DNA from: Anodontia alba
Lineage: Eukaryota; Mollusca; Bivalvia; Lucinida; Lucinidae
Assembly (NCBI GenBank): GCA_964016985.1
Contig: OZ024835.1
Location: forward strand, 64,626,828-64,690,827
Length of the DNA stretch: 64,000 nucleotides
Direction of reading: 5' to 3'
Positions within the stretch are counted from its first letter, which is position 1, and each line of letters begins with the position of its first letter. This document shows positions 1 through 8,925 of the stretch, piece after piece. The translations under genes and the position numbers were made by a program. The notes beneath the pieces were generated by a model. It saw only the letters and a list, made by a program, of their open reading frames with translations. It did no database searches and was not told the origin of the DNA.

Positions 1-106
1 GCTAGGCAGCATACACCTCCTAGCTTAAGCGGTATTTGATTTTCAAAATAACCAGGATGGGCTTAATGATCCCAAACGAAATAAAATATCACCTGCACTA
101 TAATGA

Positions 107-637
107 TTTATTATATACAAAGTAATGAAATATAGTGAATTATTAATGAAATAAAATGCATATTTTCACTAGTGAAATATAAGTTTTATATTTTCACTAG
201 TGAAAATATAAAACATATTTTCACTCCTCTGAGCAGTGAAAAATATAGGATCTGGAACTATTCGGACGGCACAAAGAACTAAACTTTGCATTTTTTTATT
301 ACACGAGATGAAAATGTTTATGGTATTCACAGAAAAAGAGTAAATTTTCTTTTTATTTTATTGTTTACAGGCCAATGCGCGTTTCTGACGTCATATCTAA
401 CGTCACCAAACAAAACATGAACGTCATGGCAAGATTAGCATAACTTCTATCGAAAGTGATGTATATAATAAAAAGAAAATTCAAATGTTCGTCGTGAATA
501 TGACTTTTATTTCATCTCATGAAGTGAAAAAAATGTATATTTCATTCGTGCCTTTGGCACTCATGAAATATACATTTTTTTTCACTTCACTCGATGAAAT
601 AAAAGTCATATTCACTCCAAACACTTGAATATCCTCT
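107..637. mobile_element. Family E hairpin-rich repeat, copy 1 (internally deleted)
   Basis: Contains two palindromic blocks: TTCACTAGTGAAAATATAAA near 160-215, and a longer one around 520-600 (GTGAAAAAAATGTATATTTC and its complement around a CCTTTGGCACTCATG loop). A second copy at about 28003-28700 is collinear but longer. Relative to it, this copy lacks roughly 170 bp after AACATGAACGTCATGG. No ORF is present. The termini are only approximate, because they are defined by where similarity between the two copies stops. Confidence 0.6.
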
Positions 638-818
638 ATGTATGGAGAGACTTTTTACGGTCGCCACACGCCACAACACCACAACACCAGCTACAGTAGA
701 GTAAAATAAAAGTAAAAAAGGATTGCCTTTGGAAACAAACAACAAACAAAATCACAAAAATCAAGAAAAAAACATATACCGGTACCCCTGAAACCATGAG
801 CTGTATGTGTATTTTGTG

Positions 819-1228
819 ATGGCTCCAGATAAGAGGGGTATCTGTTAAAGAGTTTTCTTATCATTACGAAAACACGCCTATTCAAATATACTGAAATTTT
901 ACCACCAAAAAATGAAAATTTTCAGATAAAAAAATTCTGATATTTTTCATATTTCTACTCAAAACATAGATTGTGAGTACTCGTTAGAACCGCCTTGCCA
1001 AGGCGGTTCTAACGAGTACCCACAATCTAAGTTTTTGAGCAGAAATAAGAAAAGTAATGTATACCCCTTTAAACCCCAGTTTTACTATATAAAAGTGGGG
1101 TTTAAGGGGGTCAAAATTATATAGGCATGTTCTCGTAATGTTCTCCACTAAAACATATGTTGTAGATATCCATTAGAAGTGCCTTAGAGATGTGTTTTAA
1201 TGAGTAACCACAACATATGTTTTTGAAA
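819..1228 (+). mobile_element. Family B hairpin MITE, interrupted by a family A element
   Basis: Starts with the family B end (GGCTCCAGATAAGAGGGGTA). It continues to TTTTCTTAT, is broken at 862-1140 by a family A insertion, and resumes as TTCTCCACTAAAACATATG followed by the B core hairpin, with degenerate TTAGAA and TTTTAATGAG arms. Joining 861 to 1141 restores the B consensus seen at 9583-9773 without gain or loss of a base. The right end fades after about 1228. Confidence 0.7.
862..1140 (+). mobile_element. Family A hairpin MITE
   Basis: Family A, described once here. Copies are 260-290 bp with ends CATYACGAAAACAYGCCTAT in inverted orientation. From left to right they hold an AT-rich arm (TTCAAATATA..GAAAATTT), a 50+ nt stem arm (TTTCTGCTCAAAACATAGAT then TGTGGGTACTCGTTAGAACC), a short CGCCTCG loop, the mirror arm, and then a second smaller hairpin CCCCTGTAAACCCCAGTTTT / AAAAGTGGGGTTTAAGGGGG. 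No ORF of note. This copy sits inside a family B element and adds no target duplication. Confidence 0.85.
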
Positions 1229-1584
1229 TAGTATGACCACTTCAAGCATCTAAAGTCACCATACTATGTATTAAGATTTCAATTTGATTATCTTTTTGAA
1301 TCAGAGACATACAATACTGAGTTTCTCAGAGGATTTGTTAAGGAAGAATGTTTGATGATAATTCTGGGATAATTTTCTCCAGTTCTTCATAATAACATAT
1401 GTTGTGAGTACTCATTAGAAGTACCTGGGTAAATTTTAAAGTCTACTATTAGAAATCATGAATTATTATGGACCAATTTTTGATGTCCTTCTGAAGTAAA
1501 AATGCATGCAGCTCTTCAAAAACCACTCTCCGATCGAAGAACCGGCATTTTCTTGAGCCCTGATGGGTTTTATGGAGAAATAAA

Positions 1585-1643
1585 ATGACCGGCTCAACAT
1601 TACTTTTATAGTGTTGACTGAGTCGTTAAACTCCAACCCAACC
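1585..1643 (+). mobile_element. SINE 3' tail fragment
   Basis: GACCGGCTCAACATTACTTT followed by AGTGTTGACTGAGTCGTTAA and CTCCAACCCAACC matches the 3' part of the SINEs at 2529-2837 and 24239-24539. It ends about 20 bases before the splice acceptor of the exon at 1666, so SINE sequence forms part of that acceptor region. Confidence 0.6.
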
Positions 1644-1665
1644 TATGACATATTTTTGTTTTCAG

Positions 1666-1767
1666 CTCCATTTTCATGGAAAGAATGTTGAAGAATTACG
1701 AGACTATATTGATGAAGAGTATCTACCAAAAGAATATGGCGGGAAAGCACCACCTTACTCAAATGAG
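1666..1767 (+). CDS. Internal exon of a CRAL-TRIO (Sec14-like) lipid-binding protein
   Basis: A 102-bp phase-0 exon of 34 codons between an acceptor (TTTTTGTTTTCAG, AG at 1664-1665) and a donor (GAG|GTACAG at 1768). The peptide starts LHFHGKN, continues VEELRDYIDEEYLPKEYGG and ends with KAPPYSNE. F/LHG.......YI..E.LP.EYGG is the conserved end of the CRAL-TRIO lipid-binding domain in alpha-tocopherol transfer protein, clavesin and RLBP1-type proteins, which carry hydrophobic ligands or phosphoinositides in the cytosol. It joins in frame to the terminal exon at 5096, giving ...PYSNE-DWAKILL... Upstream exons must lie before this window. The exact paralogue cannot be named from 83 residues, so no symbol is given. 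Confidence 0.85.
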
Positions 1768-1860
1768 GTACAGTCAGACATGCGACATAAGACACCCACT
1801 TCCAATTTTCAGTCAGTTAGATTACTTGATCCAGGTTGTTGATACAAATTCACATAATGG

Positions 1861-1926
1861 CGAACAGTGCAGATCCAGATCAGTCAGCTTCTTCAGAAGC
1901 CGACTGATCTGGATCTACTCTGTTTG
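1861..1926. repeat. Family C hairpin (GATCTGGATC subtype)
   Basis: CGAACAGTGCAGATCCAGAT and the mirror ATCTGGATCTACTCTGTTTG flank a GTCAGCTTCTTCAGAAGCCGAC loop-stem. The flanks (TTACTTGATCCAGGTTGTTG, ATATCCAGGTACAGTAGGAC) recur around the hairpin at 5514-5580, so the full element is about 200 bp. Confidence 0.65.
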
Positions 1927-2027
1927 TAAAGACAGGGTATATCCAGGTACAGTAGGACAAGATTTCAGGGTCACTTCTTTGAAATATTCACCTATATTAA
2001 AAGGCTAAAATCATATATCCCTTGAAA

Positions 2028-2135
2028 AGTAAGGAAGTGGAAACCTACCTGTATTAAGCAAGCACCTATCTTAAACAACCACTATTTTGTTTTCTTCGAG
2101 TTGGTGCTTGTTAAACAGATTTGGCTGTACATACA
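2028..2135. repeat. Family F inverted repeat, copy 1
   Basis: CTGTATTAAGCAAGCACCTA.. and ..GGTGCTTGTTAAACAGATTT form an imperfect inverted repeat around CAACCACTATTTTG. Related copies lie at about 15313-15385 and 17366-17445. The repeat ends next to the family A element at 2139. Confidence 0.5.
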
Positions 2136-2138
2136 ATA

Positions 2139-2418
2139 CATTACGAAAACACGCCTATTCAAATACACTGAAAATTTTACCACCAAAAAATGGCAATTTT
2201 TCAGATAAAAAATTCTGATATTTTTCATATTTCTGCTCAAAACATAGATTGTGGGTACTCATTAGAACCGCCTCATCGAGGCAGTTCTAACGAGTACCCA
2301 CAATCTATGTTTTTGAGCAGAAATAAGAAAAATAATGTATACCCCTGTAAACCCCAGTTTTACTATATAAAAGTAGGGTTTACAGGGGTCAAAATTATAT
2401 AGGTATGTTTTCGTGATG
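2139..2418 (+). mobile_element. Family A hairpin MITE, in the CRAL-TRIO intron
   Basis: Full-length 280-bp copy with both ends (CATTACGAAAACACGCC / TTTTCGTGATG). The hairpin arms differ by one base near the loop (CCGCCTCATCGAGGCAGTTC). It lies in the intron between the two CRAL-TRIO exons, so it should be transcribed as part of the pre-mRNA. Confidence 0.85.
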
Positions 2419-2434
2419 ATTCTTAACTGGCTGG

Positions 2435-3016
2435 GCTCCATGGTGCAATGGATAACACATCTGACTACAGATCCAGGAGTTGCAGGCTAGCTCAGTCCTT
2501 AACTAGTCCGTAACTAGTAGAGATTGGTGCCGGCCTCGGTGGCTCAGTTGGATGCGCCGTCTGACTGGAGATCAGGAGGTCGCGGGTTCAACCCCCGCCA
2601 AGTTCGGCAACATTCTTTCGTAGAGATTGATCATGAAATATTTTCTACGGGTCATTCTCTCCCTTCCGCTGATTCAAGAAGGGCAGCTGTCAGTTTCTGG
2701 CGAAAGAATGTGCACAATACTGGTTAACCGCTTAGAGGACTAAGCCTGCCCAGTACACGTGTGGTTAGGTAAACTGACCGCGCTCGACATGACCCCGTTG
2801 TGTTGACTGGGCCGTAAAACCTCAACACAAACAAACAAGTAGAGATTGGTCAGTAAATAATTTCTACAGTCACTATTCCCATTCCAATGATTCGAGAAGG
2901 GTGATTGTCAATTACTGCCGAAAGCATGTGCACAAACTACTAGTAAACCACTTAGAGGACTAAGCCTGCACAGGAATAGTGTAAGTAGGTTAACTGACTG
3001 GCTCAACATGACCTTA
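2435..3016 (+). mobile_element. Old tRNA-Arg-headed SINE, split by a younger SINE
   Basis: GGGCTCCATGGTGCAATGGA.. ACACATCTGACTACAGATCC closely resembles the 5' half of a tRNA-Arg. The body resumes after 2850 (CAGTAAATAATTTCTACAGT ... CTTAGAGGACTAAGCCTGC ... CTGGCTCAACATGACC). Its last part, AGTGTTGACTGGACTGTAAA, appears displaced to about 3655-3690, as if about 630 bp (3017-3650, including a family B hairpin) had also inserted. Confidence 0.6.
2529..2837 (+). mobile_element. Young full-length tRNA-derived SINE nested in the old SINE
   Basis: The tRNA-like head GCCGGCCTCGGTGGCTCAGT includes A-box-like (TGGCTCAGTTGG) and B-box-like (GGTTCAACCCCC) promoter elements. A unique body follows (GATTGATCATGAAATATTTT, CTTAGAGGACTAAGCCTGCC), then the tail CTCAACACAAACAAACAA. 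It is flanked by a perfect 13-bp target duplication AGTAGAGATTGGT (2516-2528 and 2838-2850), which lies within the older SINE. Confidence 0.85.
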
Positions 3017-3251
3017 GTTAGCAATCTCTTAATGCGGAACCATGGGGCAGCCTGCCCTGATGCCCTAATTTCCCGCCCTGTTGCCCTAAAATCCAAAACT
3101 TTTGCCCCTACTTGCACCCTGCTATTTCCTTTTTGCCTTTTTTGAAGTACCCCTTATCATACCTACTTCTCATGATCAGAGACATTCTTTTAAACAGGTA
3201 ATCTGATATACAGTGTCAAAATGTATCTCGTGTATTGCCTCTAGTATATTG

Positions 3252-3446
3252 CATAGCTACAGATAAGAGGGGGTATCCACATTAAATATTTTTCTTATTT
3301 TTCCACGAAAACATATGTTGTGGGTACTCATTAGAAGCGCCTCGGCGAGGCGCTTCTAATAAGTACCCACAACATATGTTTTCATGGAGAAATTAGAAAG
3401 ATATCAGCTTTTTTCAGATGAAAAAAGCGCCCTATCTGTTCTTATG
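3252..3446. mobile_element. Family B hairpin MITE
   Basis: Family B, described here. The left end is CATAGCTNCAGATAAGAGGG, followed by TTTTTCTTATTTNTCCACGAAAACATATG, and then the hairpin arm TTGTGGGTACTCATTAGAAG, CGCCTCGGCGAGGCG and the mirror arm. The right end (GCGCCCTATCTGTTCTTATG) mirrors the left. The arms are nearly perfect over about 45 bases. It differs from family A in its termini but shares the centre of its stem. Confidence 0.75.
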
Positions 3447-3988
3447 TGTTGCCTGTAAGGACCGATTGATTCACCATAAATGCATTAATACACTGGGAAA
3501 ATATGCCTGGTAGCCTAAGAAGATCCACTTGGTTGCCCATTTAATAAGTGTTGTCTGGTAATAAGTGCCCTTTTAACATGTTTTGCTGTGTTGCAAAGAT
3601 GCCCATTTTCGGGGTTGCACCCTGCCTTTTTTTCAGACTGGGGGAAACACTTAATAGCAGTGTTGACTGGACTGTAAAAAGCCAGATCAAATCAAAATAT
3701 ACTTAACCCTTCGTATGCTTCTAATGTAGTAAGCAGATTACTATTTTCTCAAAAGTAAAAATAAGAAAAAATATTTTAAAATGTCATCCACTAGTATCAA
3801 AACTTGGTTCTTTAATTCTTTGCATGATGGTAAAAATTTCAGCTCATGACATTTCATGAAAATTGTCTCAGATCTTTGCATAAAATGTGAAATCCTATTT
3901 TCGGGAAATAAAAAATGAGAAACATACTAGTTTGCTGTCTAATGAATTTGCCCAGAGAGTGATAAGAGTTTAAGGAGTACAGATTAAC

Positions 3989-4214
3989 TTAGGGTATGGT
4001 AAATATGCTAAAAATTCCGTACACCAAAGTTGCAGACAAAATGGCATATATGCGAACAGTGCAGACCCAGATCAGGCTGCTCCTGAAGGCCGTCTGATCA
4101 AGGTCTACACTGTTTGCCATTCCACTAAGTATTTTAAGAAACAACTGCATAAAAAGCAAAATTTAGGCCAAAAAAGCATGGAATAAATTTTTCGAAAATT
4201 TAGGATACCATACT
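3989..4214. mobile_element. Family C hairpin MITE (CTGTTTGCC subtype)
   Basis: The outer inverted ends are TAGGGTATGGTAAATATGCT and, complemented on the right, ATAGTATGGTATCCTAAATT. The central hairpin GCGAACAGTGCAGACCCAGA / AAGGTCTACACTGTTTGCC occupies 4052-4117. The arrangement is the same as in the copies at 6650-6850 and 14545-15010. No ORF. Confidence 0.7.
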
Positions 4215-4281
4215 ATAATCCCATTGTCTTTGCACTTTATACTCAAAACATTTGAATACACGCATTTTACTACCCGTTGAA

Positions 4282-4577
4282 GGCTGGCCTCAGTGGCTCA
4301 GTTAGATGTGCATCTGACTGGTGATCAGGAGGTTGTGGGTTCAACCCCGGCTGGGTCGGCAACACTCTTTCATGGAGATTGATCATGAATATTTTCTACA
4401 GTCTTTCTCCCCCTTCCGCTGATTCAAGAAGGGCAGTTGTCAGTTTCTGGCAAAAGAATGTACACAATACTGGTTAACTGCTTAGAGGACTAAGCCTGCC
4501 CAGGGTAAACTGACCTGGTTTAATATTACCCCATTGGGTTGACTGTCAAAAAACCTCAACACAAACAAACAAACAAA
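4282..4577 (+). mobile_element. tRNA-derived SINE, same family as 2529-2837
   Basis: The head GGCTGGCCTCAGTGGCTCAG has a B-box-like GGGTTCAACCCC. The body is GATTGATCATGAATATTTTC.., and the tail is CTCAACACAAACAAACAAAC. Several substitutions and a missing CACGTGTGGTTAGG segment make it older than the copy at 2529. No clear target duplication was found. Confidence 0.75.
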
Positions 4578-4584
4578 CACTACA

Positions 4585-4856
4585 GATGTGGATTAGGCTT
4601 TATAGTGCAGCCAGTAGCCAGCCTATGACTGCAGAGCCAGTGATCACAAGTTTGAATCCCAGCTTGGTCAGAAAATTTTCATGATTACTGATCATGAAAT
4701 CATTTCTGTGGTCATTCCCCGCCAACTTCCACTGCTTCAAGAAGGGCAGTAGTCAGGTACTGGCGAAAGTATATGCACAATTACTAATTACTGGTACAGA
4801 CCGGCTTGACATGATCTTAACAGTGTTGTCTTGGCCTTAATAACTCCAATCCACTC
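4585..4856 (+). mobile_element. Old tRNA-derived SINE
   Basis: The tRNA-like head (TGGATTAGGCTTTATAGTGC.. GTTTGAATCCCAGC) is followed by the shared SINE body (TGATCATGAAATCATTTCTG, TTCAAGAAGGGCAGTAGTCA, CCGGCTTGACATGATCTTAA) and the tail TAATAACTCCAATCC. It is strongly diverged and lies directly after the 4282-4577 SINE. Confidence 0.6.
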
Positions 4857-4867
4857 TCCAGTCCTGA

Positions 4868-5035
4868 CAAGGAAGACAACTTTTGTGTTCTTGCTTTACT
4901 GCACACCAGGCCCCTTCTGAAAAGGGTCTATTCTATAAGAAAAGAATTTGCTCCTTCTGGGAACAAATTCTTTCTTTATAGAGTAGACCCTCTTTTCATA
5001 ATGGCAGATTTACAATTTTGACAGAATTGTCTCCC
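4868..5035. mobile_element. Family P hairpin repeat
   Basis: CCCCTTCTGAAAAGGGTCTA.. AAGAATTTGCTCC is mirrored by GGAACAAATTCTTTC.. TAGAGTAGACCCTCTTTTC. Related copies lie at 6037-6240, 6860-6975 and 52395-52640. It ends just before the acceptor of the terminal CRAL-TRIO exon. Confidence 0.6.
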
Positions 5036-5095
5036 ATGAAAGAGTATCAGTTCACCTTCTTGCACTAAAATTTTGTTGTTGTTTTTCTTTGATAG

Positions 5096-5242
5096 GACTG
5101 GGCCAAGATTCTACTAGCAAGTGATGCAGAGTTTGATGCTGAAGCAAAATATGGGTTAATAAAATCCTCTGGTGTGAAAGAAAGTAGCTCAAATGTCGCT
5201 GTAGACTGTCTAGCAGGAACTTACAAGAAGCTGGATATTTAG
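5096..5242 (+). CDS. Terminal exon of the CRAL-TRIO protein
   Basis: A 147-bp exon of 48 codons plus TAG (5240-5242), after an acceptor at 5094-5095 (TGTTTTTCTTTGATAG). The peptide opens DWAKILLASDAEFDAEAKYG and ends CLAGTYKKLDI. The pattern (D/N)W...LL..D..F...A.YG... followed by a GT(F/Y)+KLD(I/V) C-terminus is that of TTPA/clavesin-like CRAL-TRIO proteins. It follows the 1666-1767 exon in phase 0 across a 3.3 kb intron filled with SINEs and MITEs. A 3' UTR would follow; AATAAA at 5425-5430 is a plausible poly(A) signal, though it lies next to a family C repeat. Good splice sites and the family-typical ending make this the most secure gene in the window. Confidence 0.85.
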   Translation, partial: DWAKILLASDAEFDAEAKYGLIKSSGVKESSSNVAVDCLAGTYKKLDI

Positions 5243-5447
5243 ACTTGTTCTGTTGCAATTTAATTTCTGTAAAGATTAGTTGGTGCTTTCAGTAATAGAC
5301 TGGGTAGTGTTACAGTCTAGACTGGTCAACTCAGAATTGTTCTATGAAGTTTAGAAAATTTATTGGACTGGTTGTTGTGACTTCTCTAGACTGGTTGTTG
5401 TTACTGTTAACCCTTTTCATGCTGAATAAATTAAGATACCACCCCAC

Positions 5448-5620
5448 CTCTAATATTCAACCAACCAGATTACTTAATCCAGGTTGTTGATACAAATTCA
5501 CATACTTAATGACAAACAGTGAAGATCCAGATCACGTGGCTATTTCAGAAGCCAGCTGATCTGGATCTTCATTGTTTGCATAGGTATGGGCATATCCGGG
5601 TTCAGCAGGACCAGGGCTAA
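5448..5620. mobile_element. Family C hairpin (GATCTGGATC subtype), second copy
   Basis: Same flanks as the copy at about 1770-1960: AGATTACTTAATCCAGGTTG before it, and GGGCATATCCGGGTTCAGCA after. The hairpin itself (5514-5580) is ACAAACAGTGAAGATCCAGA / ATCTGGATCTTCATTGTTTG. It lies in the presumed 3' flank of the CRAL-TRIO gene. Confidence 0.6.
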
Positions 5621-5929
5621 GAAACATGTTTAGAAACATGTGTAAAAATTGTTATTGGAAGTTTTTGAATGTGATTTGTAGAAAGGACTGGTTGTATGAA
5701 AAATGTTTTCATGACACTAGGTTTCTAAAAATAGGCTGGTTGTGTTTTTAAGTACAGGTAAAGCTCACCTTAACTACTCAGTGTGTATCCGTCAGTAGAG
5801 TTACAAAGTCCTCCAACAATTTTCGGTGAATTAACCCATTAGACTCCCCCACACTATTTAATGGAAGAGTCCCATTTCAATTTTAGGTATGTTTGGCTAT
5901 GTGATTTAGATATTCCTAGGGAAAAAACT

Positions 5930-6003
5930 ATTTGCAAATAGTGGAGACCTTGATCAGATGCCACATTCTGTGGCATCTGATCTGGATCTGCTCTGTTTGC
6001 CAA
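5930..6003. repeat. Family C hairpin
   Basis: TTTGCAAATAGTGGAGACCT.. GATCAGATGCCACA and its mirror TGTGGCATCTGATCTGGATC.. TGTTTGCCAA form a stem of about 30 bp. Confidence 0.55.
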
Positions 6004-6036
6004 TTACCCTTTTAGGGGTCCCTAGTCTACAATATG

Positions 6037-6240
6037 TTAAGGGGACTGGATACTCTTGGTAGATTCTGTGCCAATTTGTACAAGGGAGACAATTTTGTGA
6101 ACTTCTTGTTTTTCAGTACTCCCACCCTTTCTGAAAAGGGGTTTACACTGAAGTTTTAGGAAGAATTTGCTCCAGTCTTTCCTTTCAGAGAAAGCCTTTT
6201 TCAGAAGGGAGTCAAAACAATCGTCTGAAATTGTAGCCAT
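6037..6240. mobile_element. Family P hairpin repeat
   Basis: GGGGACTGGATACTCTTGGT is followed by CCTTTCTGAAAAGGGGTTTA and its partial mirror AGAAAGCCTTTTTCAGAAGG. It has the same order of blocks as 52395-52640. A further decayed member lies at about 6860-6975. Confidence 0.5.
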
Positions 6241-6343
6241 TTTCCATTACTTTTGCATTTATACCATGATTTGTATCAGTCTCATGTGTATGCTGTCTCC
6301 TGTTGCATGAAAAAACCAGTCTGTTATATACAGCCAGCCATTT

Positions 6344-6570
6344 TGCATGCTCAACTCAGCTGAGCATGAAATTTTCTCCACTAATAAATATGAAAATGCC
6401 AACAATAGTTGGCATTTTCATATTTATTATCAGAGAAATTTTCATGCTCAGCTATGTTTAGTAAAAAAGAATTTGCAATTGTTAATAATTTGTGATATAT
6501 TATCGGTACACATTTCATGCTCAGCTGAGTTGAGCATGAAAAAAGTTTTATAACCTTGGGGCCTGGTCGG
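6344..6570 (-). mobile_element. Family I hairpin MITE, copy 1
   Basis: Carries the boxes CATGCTCAACTCAGCTGAGC, AATATGAAAATGCCAAC (central hairpin), AATTTGCAATTGTTAATAAT and the end AAAAGTTTTATAACCTTGGG. The copies at 21952-22203 and 57227-57452 have the same boxes in the opposite order. TCAGCTGA-type palindromes occur at both ends. Confidence 0.65.
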
Positions 6571-6574
6571 GGCT

Positions 6575-6649
6575 ATTTTTGTAGGCTCAGATAAGAGAGG
6601 GTATTGAAAGTTTTTCTTATTTCTGCACAAAAAATTTATGCTGTGGGTA
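6575..6649 (+). mobile_element. Family B left half, truncated by a family C element
   Basis: GTAGGCTCAGATAAGAGAGG.. TTTTTCTTATTTCTGCAC..TGTGGGTAC matches the left half of family B and stops where a family C element begins (AACAGTAAATGTCCTAAAAT). Confidence 0.55.
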
Positions 6650-6850
6650 CTAACAGTAAATGTCCTAAAATTTCGTACACAAAAGTTTCTGACAAAATGG
6701 TTTATGCAAACAGTGTAGACTCAGATCAGACTGCTCCTGAAGGAGCAGTCTGATCAGGGTCTACACTGTTTGCCATTCCACTAAGAATTTTAAGAAACAA
6801 TTGCTTAAGAAGCAAAATTTGGGCCAAAAATATATAGACTAAAAGGGCAT
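6650..6850. mobile_element. Family C hairpin MITE
   Basis: The left end is ACAGTAAATGTCCTAAAATT. The central hairpin TGCAAACAGTGTAGACTCAG.. CAGACTGCTCCTG / AGGAGCAGTCTGATCAGGG.. TGTTTGCC spans about 6703-6772 with almost perfect arms. The right flank (CCACTAAGAATTTTAAGAAA) is shared with 4119-4200 and 14905-14990. Confidence 0.65.
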
Positions 6851-7019
6851 GGATGTACTTCAGAAGAGGCATCTCTGTCAGATTATTTTTTCTTTAAATG
6901 TTTTACTCTAAAAAGCAAAATATGCTTCTTTTAGAAGCAACTTCTTTCCTTTTAGAATTGACCCCTTTTTAGAAGGAGCTTGTTGCACAGGAAAGAAAAT
7001 AGGAGGTCACAAAAGTTGC

Positions 7020-7261
7020 CAGGGCCCAGTTGTTCAAAGTGTTGTTAGTTTAACGAGGTGGTTAGTGGTCAAAATGTTAACTGTTCTAGTAAGTACAATA
7101 TCTAATTCACAGTTATTTTTGCTGAAACAATTTTGTGAGTAAGTTTTGCAAATGCTCACAGTTTTTCAGCAAAAATATTAGCATGTATGCCATGTCTAAT
7201 GATCAAAGTTTTAACCAGACCTTAACTAACGACATTGTTAGTTTTGAACAAGAGGGCCCAG
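7020..7261. mobile_element. Family O TIR element, copy 1
   Basis: The inverted ends GGGCCCAGTTGTTCAAAGTG and ..TTGAACAAGAGGGCCC bound a degenerate inner hairpin (TTTTTGCTGAAACAATTTTG / CTCACAGTTTTTCAGCAAAA). No ORF. Confidence 0.6.
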
Positions 7262-7308
7262 AATTTTCAGACATACAAATAGACAGTCACATAAAATTGT
7301 TGAAATTC

Positions 7309-7553
7309 TGGGCTCAGTTGTTCAAAGCTAACGACGTCGTTAGTTAACGATTCATTAAAATTTACATCGAGTGATATGCAAATATGCTGAATTTTTTTGC
7401 TGAAAAAATGTGAGTAGCTTTTGCAGTGCAAAAGCTACTCACATTTTTTCAGCAAAAAATATCAGAAAATTGTATATTGAATCTGGTAAAATAGTTAACA
7501 AAATGGCCCTTAACGAGCTCGTTAAGCTAGCGACGCTTTGAACAACCGGGCCC
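7309..7553. mobile_element. Family O TIR element, copy 2
   Basis: The ends are GGCTCAGTTGTTCAAAGC and GCTTTGAACAACCGGGCC. The near-perfect central hairpin is TTTTTGCTGAAAAAATGTGA / TCACATTTTTTCAGCAAAAA around GTAGCTTTTGCAGTGCAAAAGCTAC. A partial third copy is at 23497-23632. Confidence 0.65.
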
Positions 7554-7717
7554 AGATGATTTGTTCTGCGGCATCTGATTTGGGTCTACATAGTTTGCAC
7601 AGGCCTGTCTGCCCCAATACTTACAGGTATCGTAGTAAATACAACACAATTTGGCTGAAAAAAATCATTTATCTAGAACTGTTAATACAGCTAGAAAATT
7701 ATCTTAGACTGTTTTGT

Positions 7718-8425
7718 GAATTCTGTTAACAGGAATGGAAAAAAATTCTCAATGGGAAAGTTTGGGAATTCTGTTATCAGAAATGCAATTTCTTCCATTT
7801 CGAAAGGATGAAATCTGTTAACAGGAATAGAGCATTTTCTTATTAAGAAAATTTGTTAATTCTGTTATCAGGAATGCATTGTTTCATTGGGAAAGTTTGT
7901 GAATTCTGTGAACAGGATTAGAAAATTTTCTCCTTGGTTAAGTTTGCGAATTCTATTACCTGGAATGGAAAATTTTCTCAGTTGGAAAGTTGTGACTTCT
8001 GTTAACAGGAATAGAAAACTTTCTCAATGGGAAAGTTTGTGAATTCTATTTATACCAGGAATGGAAATTTTTTCTCACTTGAAAAGTTTGTTAATTCTGT
8101 TAATAGGAATAAAAAAAATTCTCGGAAAGTTTATTAATTCTGTTACCAGGAATGGAAAATTTTATCAGTGCGAAAGTTGCTTAATTCTGTTTAATTCTGT
8201 TAAAAGGATTGAAAAAAATATGTCAGAAAATTTGTTGCAAGGAATAGGAATTTTTCTTAGTGGGAAAGTTTGTGAATTCTTTAACAGAAGTGGAAAATTT
8301 TCACAGTGTTTCGAAAGTTGGTAAATTCTATTACAAGGAATGGGAAATTTTCTTAGCAGGAAAGTTTGTGAATTCTTTTAACAGGAGCAGAAAATTCTTC
8401 ATGGGAAAGTTGAAAGTTTGCAAAT
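7718..8425. repeat. Degenerate minisatellite, unit about 55-60 bp
   Basis: Roughly a dozen imperfect units of the form GTGAATTCTGTTAACAGGAA then TGGAAAATTTTCTCAATGGG then AAAGTTT. Units differ by indels in A/T runs. No coding frame persists across units. Confidence 0.75.
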
Positions 8426-8545
8426 TCTGATAAAGTGCTTGTAATGCATAAAAATATGTTAAAAATGAAATGCCTATGTTTATGTAGTAGTATGTAACAA
8501 ACAGTCATTCCGTTGTAGAGGGTTGTGGAATTATCAATTATTTTA

Positions 8546-8925
8546 TTGCTATATTTGTCCACTGACAAGTAAATGGTAAAATCCCACTCATCCAACCTTG
8601 CCCAAAAATGGACATTTTTCTTTCTTCTCAAAGAAATATGTTGTGGGTACTCATTAGAAGCCCCTCAGTGAGGCATTTCTAATGAGTATCTGACAGTATA
8701 TGTTGTTTCTGAGAAGTAGGAAAAAATATATACTGTTGCTATATTTGTCCACTGACAAGTAAATGGTAAAATCCCACTCATCCAACCTTGCCCAAAAATG
8801 GACATTTTTCTTTCTTCTCAAAGAAATATGTTGTGGGTACTCATTAGAAGCCCCTCAGTGAGGCATTTCTAATGAGTATCTGACAGTATATGTTGTTTCT
8901 GAGAAGTATGAAAAAATATATACTG
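8546..8925. repeat. 190-bp tandem duplication carrying a family B-type hairpin
   Basis: Positions 8546-8735 and 8736-8925 are the same 190-bp unit with a single difference seen (AGTAGG versus AGTATG). Each unit carries the stem ATATGTTGTGGGTACTCATT.. and CTAATGAGTATCTGACAGTA. The near identity implies a recent duplication, or an assembly artefact. Confidence 0.85.

Noticed and set aside
2529..2600. tRNA-like sequences at the SINE heads (also 16346, 24239, 48862 and 60327) as real tRNA genes
   Set aside because: Each is followed by a SINE body and tail, the 3' acceptor half does not pair, and several have target duplications. They are retroposon heads.
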